Assembly: GCF_963662255.1 (NCBI RefSeq)
Contig: NC_085052.1
Location: 37,520,654 to 37,584,653 of the forward strand
Direction of reading: 5' to 3'
DNA: 64,000 bases
From: Cinclus cinclus
Taxonomy: Eukaryota > Chordata > Aves > Passeriformes > Cinclidae
Shown here piece by piece: positions 60,929-64,000 of this stretch (positions within the stretch are counted from its first letter, which is position 1; the number at the start of each line of letters is the position of its first letter). The notes below the pieces were generated by a model. It was not told where the DNA came from. It was given only the letters and a program-made list of their open reading frames with translations, and searched no databases. A program made the position numbers and the translations under genes.

Positions 60929-63900
60929 TTGGGTCACAATGGTTCCTTGCTTCTCTTAACCACTGTGCTGTCACAATGCATCCCATGCCCTTTTAGGCCA
61001 ATTGATGTCACAATGAATCATTTGATTCTTGGCCTCCATGGTGTCATAATGGTTCCTTGTTTCTATTGGGCCCCATGCTGTCACAATACATCCCTGGCCC
61101 TTTTAGGCCCCCTGGTGTCAAATGGGATCCTGGGATTATTAGCCTCCATTGGGTCACAATGGATCCTTGCTTCTCTTAACCCCTGTGCTGTCACAATGCA
61201 TCCCATGCCCTTTTAGGCCACTTGATGTCACAATGAACCATTTGATTCTTGGCCTCCACGGTGGCATAATAGATCCTTGCTTCTATTGGTCCCCGTGCTG
61301 TAACAATCCATCCCTGGCCCTTTTTATACCCCCTGGTGCCACAAAGGATCATTAGATTGTTAGCCTGCATTGGGTCACAATGGTTCCTTGCTTCTCTTAA
61401 CCTCTTTGGTGTCACAATGCATTCCAAGCCCTTTTAGGCCACTAGATGTCACAATGAACCATTTGATTCTTGGCCTTCATGGTGTCATAATGGTTCCTTG
61501 CTTCTATACGTCCCCACGCTGTCAAGGTTCATCCGTGGTCCTTTTGCGCCCCCTGGTGTCAAAAGGGATTCTTAGATTGTTAGCCTGCATTGGGTCACAA
61601 TGGTTCCTTGCTTCTCTTAACCCCTGTGGTGTCACAATGCATCCCATGCCCTTTTTGGCCACTTGATGTCACAATGAATCATTTGATTCTTGGCCTCCAT
61701 GGTGGCATAATTGTACCAGGTTTTACTTGTGCTCCATGCTTTCACAATTCATCCCTGCTCCTTTTAGGCCCATTGGTGTCACAAGGGATCATTAGATTGT
61801 TAGCCTGCATTGGGTCACAATGGTTCCTTGCTTCTCTTAACCTCTGTGGTGTCACAATGCATTCCAAGCCCTTTTAGGCCACTAGATGTCACAATGAACA
61901 ATTTGATTCTTGGCCTTCATGGTGTCATAATGGTTCCTTGCTTCTATACGTCCCCACGCTGTCAAGGTTCATCCGTGGTCCTTTTGCGCCCCCTGGTGTC
62001 AAATGGGATTCTTAGATTGTTAGCCTGCATTGGGTCACAATGGATCCTTGCTTCTCTTAACCCCTGTGCTGTCACAATGCATCCCATGCCCTTTTAGGCC
62101 ACTTGATGTCACAATGAATCATTTGATTCTTGGCCTCCATGGTGGCGTAATTGTACCAGGTTTTACTTGGGCCCCATGCTTTCACAATACATCCCTGCCC
62201 CTTTTAGGCCCATTGGTGTCACAAGGGATCATTAGATTGTTAGTCTCCATTGGGTCACAATGGATCCTTGCTTCTCTTAACATCTGTGGTGTCACAATGC
62301 ATCCCATGCCCTTTTAGGCCACATGATGTCACAATGAATCATTTGATTCTTGGCCTCCATGCTTGCATAATAGATCCTTGCTTCTATTGGTCCCCGTGCT
62401 GTAACAATCCATCCCTGGCCCTTTTTATGCCCCCTGGAGCCACAAGGGATAATTAGATTGTTAGACTGCATTGGGTCACAATGGTTCCTTGCTTCTCTTA
62501 ACCTCTGTGGTGTCACAATGCATTCCAAGCCCTTTTAGGCCACTTCGTCTTACAATGAAGCATTTGATTCTTGGCCTCCATGGTGGCATAATTATGCCAG
62601 GTTTTACTAGGGCCCCATGCTTTCACAATTCATCCCTGCCCCTTTTAGGCCCATTGGTGTCACAAGGGATCATTAGATTGTTAGCCTGCATTGGGTCACA
62701 ATGGTTCCTTGCTTCTCTTAACCTCTGTGGTGTCACAATGCATCCCATGCCCTTTTAGGCCACTTGGTCTTACAATGAACCATTTGATTCTTGGCCTCCA
62801 TGGTGTCATAATGGTTCCTTGCTTCTATAGGACCCCATGCTGTCAGAGTTCATCTGTGGTCCTTTTGCGCCCCCTGGTGTCAAGTGGGATTCTTAGATTG
62901 TTAGCCTGCATTGGGTCACAATGGATCCTTGCTTCTCTTAACCCCTGTGGTGTCACAATGCATCCCATGCCCTTTTATGCCACTTGATGTCACAATGAAT
63001 CATTTGATTCTTGGCCTCCATGGTGGCATAATTGTACCAGGTTTTACTTGGGCCCCATGCTTTCACAATTCATCCCTGCCCCTTTTAGGCCCATTGGTGT
63101 CACAAGGGATCATTAGATTGTTAGCCTGCATTGGGTCACAATGGTTCCTTGCTTCTCTTAACCCCTGTGGTGCCACAATGCATCCCATGCCCTTTTAGGC
63201 CACTTGATGTCACAATGAATCATTTGATTCTTGGCCTCCATGGTGTCATAATGGTTCCTTGTTTCTATTGGGCCCCATGCTGTCACAATTCATCCCTGGC
63301 CCTTTTACGCCCCCTGGTGTCAAATGGGATCCTGGGATTATTAGCCTGCATTGGGTCACAATGGTTCCTTGCTTCTCTTAACCCCTGTGCTGTCACAATG
63401 CATCCCATGCCCTTTTAGGCCACTTGATGTCACAATGAATCATTTGATTCTTGGCCTCCACGGTGGCATAATAGATCCTTAGTTCTATTGGTCCCCGTGC
63501 TGTAACAATCCATCCCTGGCCCTTTTTATACCCCCTGGTGCCACAAAGGATCATTAGATTGTTAGCCTGCATTGGGTCACAATGGTTCCTTGCTTCTCTT
63601 AACCTCTGTGGTGTCACAATGCATTCCAAGCCCTTTTAGGCCACTAGATGTCACAATGAACCATTTGATTCTTGGCCTTCATGGTGTCATAATGGTTCCT
63701 TGCTTCTATACGTCCCCATGCTGTCAGGGTGCATCCGTGGTCCTTTTGCGCCCCCTGGTGTCAAAAGGGATTCTTAGATTGTTAGCCTGCATTGGGTCAC
63801 AATGGTTCCTTGCTTCTCTTAACCCCTGTGGTGTCACAATGCATCCCATGCCCTTTTAGGCCACTTGATGTCACAATGAATCATTTGATTCTTGGCCTCC

Positions 63901-64000
63901 ATGGCGGCATAATTGTACCAGGTTTTACTTGGGCCCCATGCTTTCACAATCCATCCCTGCCCCTTTTAGGCCCATTGGTGTCACAAGGGATCATTAGATT
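60929..64000. repeat. Terminal segment with a 440-bp dimer and another 2202-bp relationship
   Basis: Two a4 units of a local subtype (ACTAGATGTCACAATG, TATACGTCCCCACGCTGTCAAGG) lie at about 61.44 and 61.88 kb, 440 bp apart. A third, with TATACGTCCCCATG, is at 63.64 kb. Positions 61.15-61.8 kb match 63.35-64.0 kb at 2202 bp, including GCCACAAAGGATC (61341, 63540). The array runs off the window edge without any sign of ending. Confidence 0.85.

Larger units (their letters stand above)
1..64000 (+). repeat. Continuous 220-bp satellite array, about 290 units, all head to tail
   Basis: Every part of the window consists of copies of one unit of about 220 bp in the same orientation, and both window edges cut through the array. 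An anchor (the TTGGGTCACAATGG segment of the second half-unit) recurs from 134 to 63792 in 289 steps, a mean of 220.3 bp. Most units are 220 bp. One class is 221 bp because a T-run before ATACCCC is one base longer, and arithmetic on the total suggests roughly 65-70 such units. I saw no inversion, no transposon, no microsatellite tract and no unique sequence. Unit 221-440 has 45 A, 75 T, 55 C, 45 G and a single CpG. CpG scarcity is typical of methylated vertebrate DNA. The satellite family is not recognised. Confidence 0.98.

Noticed and set aside
134..63859. Serial open reading frames of about 95 residues on the plus strand and about 78 residues on the minus strand, one or more per unit
   Set aside because: They are the same satellite sequence translated again and again. 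The plus-strand frames open at TTG, not ATG. The unit length of 220 is not a multiple of three, so each frame shifts in the next unit and overlaps the following one by 68 bases. Class differences change amino acids freely with no sign of synonymous constraint. No promoter, splice structure or known domain is visible.
1..64000. CRISPR array
   Set aside because: Periodicity is regular, but the unit is 220 bp, no unique spacers separate identical short repeats, and no cas genes are present.
1..64000. Alpha satellite or human gamma satellite
   Set aside because: Alpha satellite has a unit of about 171 bp and gamma satellite is GC-rich with many CpG. Here the unit is 45% GC with almost no CpG. 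Sharing a 220-bp length with gamma satellite is probably coincidence; a database search would settle it.
1..64000. Transfer RNA, ribosomal RNA, telomere repeat or retroelement fragments
   Set aside because: No stretch departs from the 220-bp unit pattern, and no TTAGGG arrays, terminal repeats, poly-A tails or cloverleaf-like segments were seen.

Overview
The whole 64-kb window is one uninterrupted satellite DNA array. I found no credible gene, RNA gene, transposon insertion or other non-satellite sequence. The repeat unit is about 220 bp, always head to tail in the same orientation. From the first to the last recurrence of one anchor (134 and 63792) there are 289 unit steps, a mean of 220.3 bp, so the window holds about 290 units. 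The excess over 220 bp comes mostly from one unit class that is 221 bp long. The unit checked in full (221-440) is 45.5% GC, T-rich on the given strand (75 T against 45 A), and has one CpG where base composition predicts about eleven. Many differences between units are CG against TG or CA. That pattern suggests a CpG-methylating genome, most likely a vertebrate, with the window in a pericentromeric, subtelomeric or macrosatellite block. I do not recognise the satellite family. It is not alpha satellite, and it does not look like GC-rich gamma satellite despite the shared 220-bp length.

The array is hierarchical. (1) The 220-bp unit is six diverged subrepeats of 37+37+36+37+37+36 bp, sharing a T-T start and a TGTCACAAT-like core in fixed register. 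(2) Three subrepeats form a 110-bp half-unit, and the two halves of a unit match at about 68%. (3) The first half-unit exists in four main classes, here called a1, a2, a3 (221 bp) and a4. (4) Classes are arranged in higher-order repeats: a 661-bp trimer (a1-a3-a4), and 5-, 9-, 10- and 12-unit repeats of about 1.1, 1.98, 2.20 and 2.64 kb. (5) Blocks of 1-4 kb recur at offsets of 6.6, 6.8, 8.4 and 8.6 kb.

Regional layout: 1-1.7 kb is a diverged relative of 15.2-16.9 kb. From 1.7 to 14 kb lies a domain built on a 12-unit repeat, containing two 3.9-kb copies 8371 bp apart. From 14 to 18.7 kb is a mixed region whose distal part recurs at 21.5-24.6 kb. From 18.7 to 22.6 kb are two tandem 9-mers, from 22.4 to 26.9 kb two tandem 10-mers, and from 27.4 to 29.7 kb two tandem 5-mers. 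From 29.7 to 45.4 kb is a trimer-rich domain with a 3.95-kb duplication 8589 bp apart and a 650-bp patch at 36.08-36.73 kb that belongs to the 1.7-14 kb domain. From 45.3 to 54.3 kb is an interleaved mosaic. From 54.3 to 64 kb are 10-mers again.

The most interesting functional lead is in the third subrepeat of class a4. Read on the minus strand, it contains a perfect 13-bp match to the core of the vertebrate CTCF consensus. About 35 exact copies are present, all in one orientation, with one-base-off relatives in the a2 units. If the genome is vertebrate, this could be a polarised CTCF-binding macrosatellite. That is inference from sequence alone.
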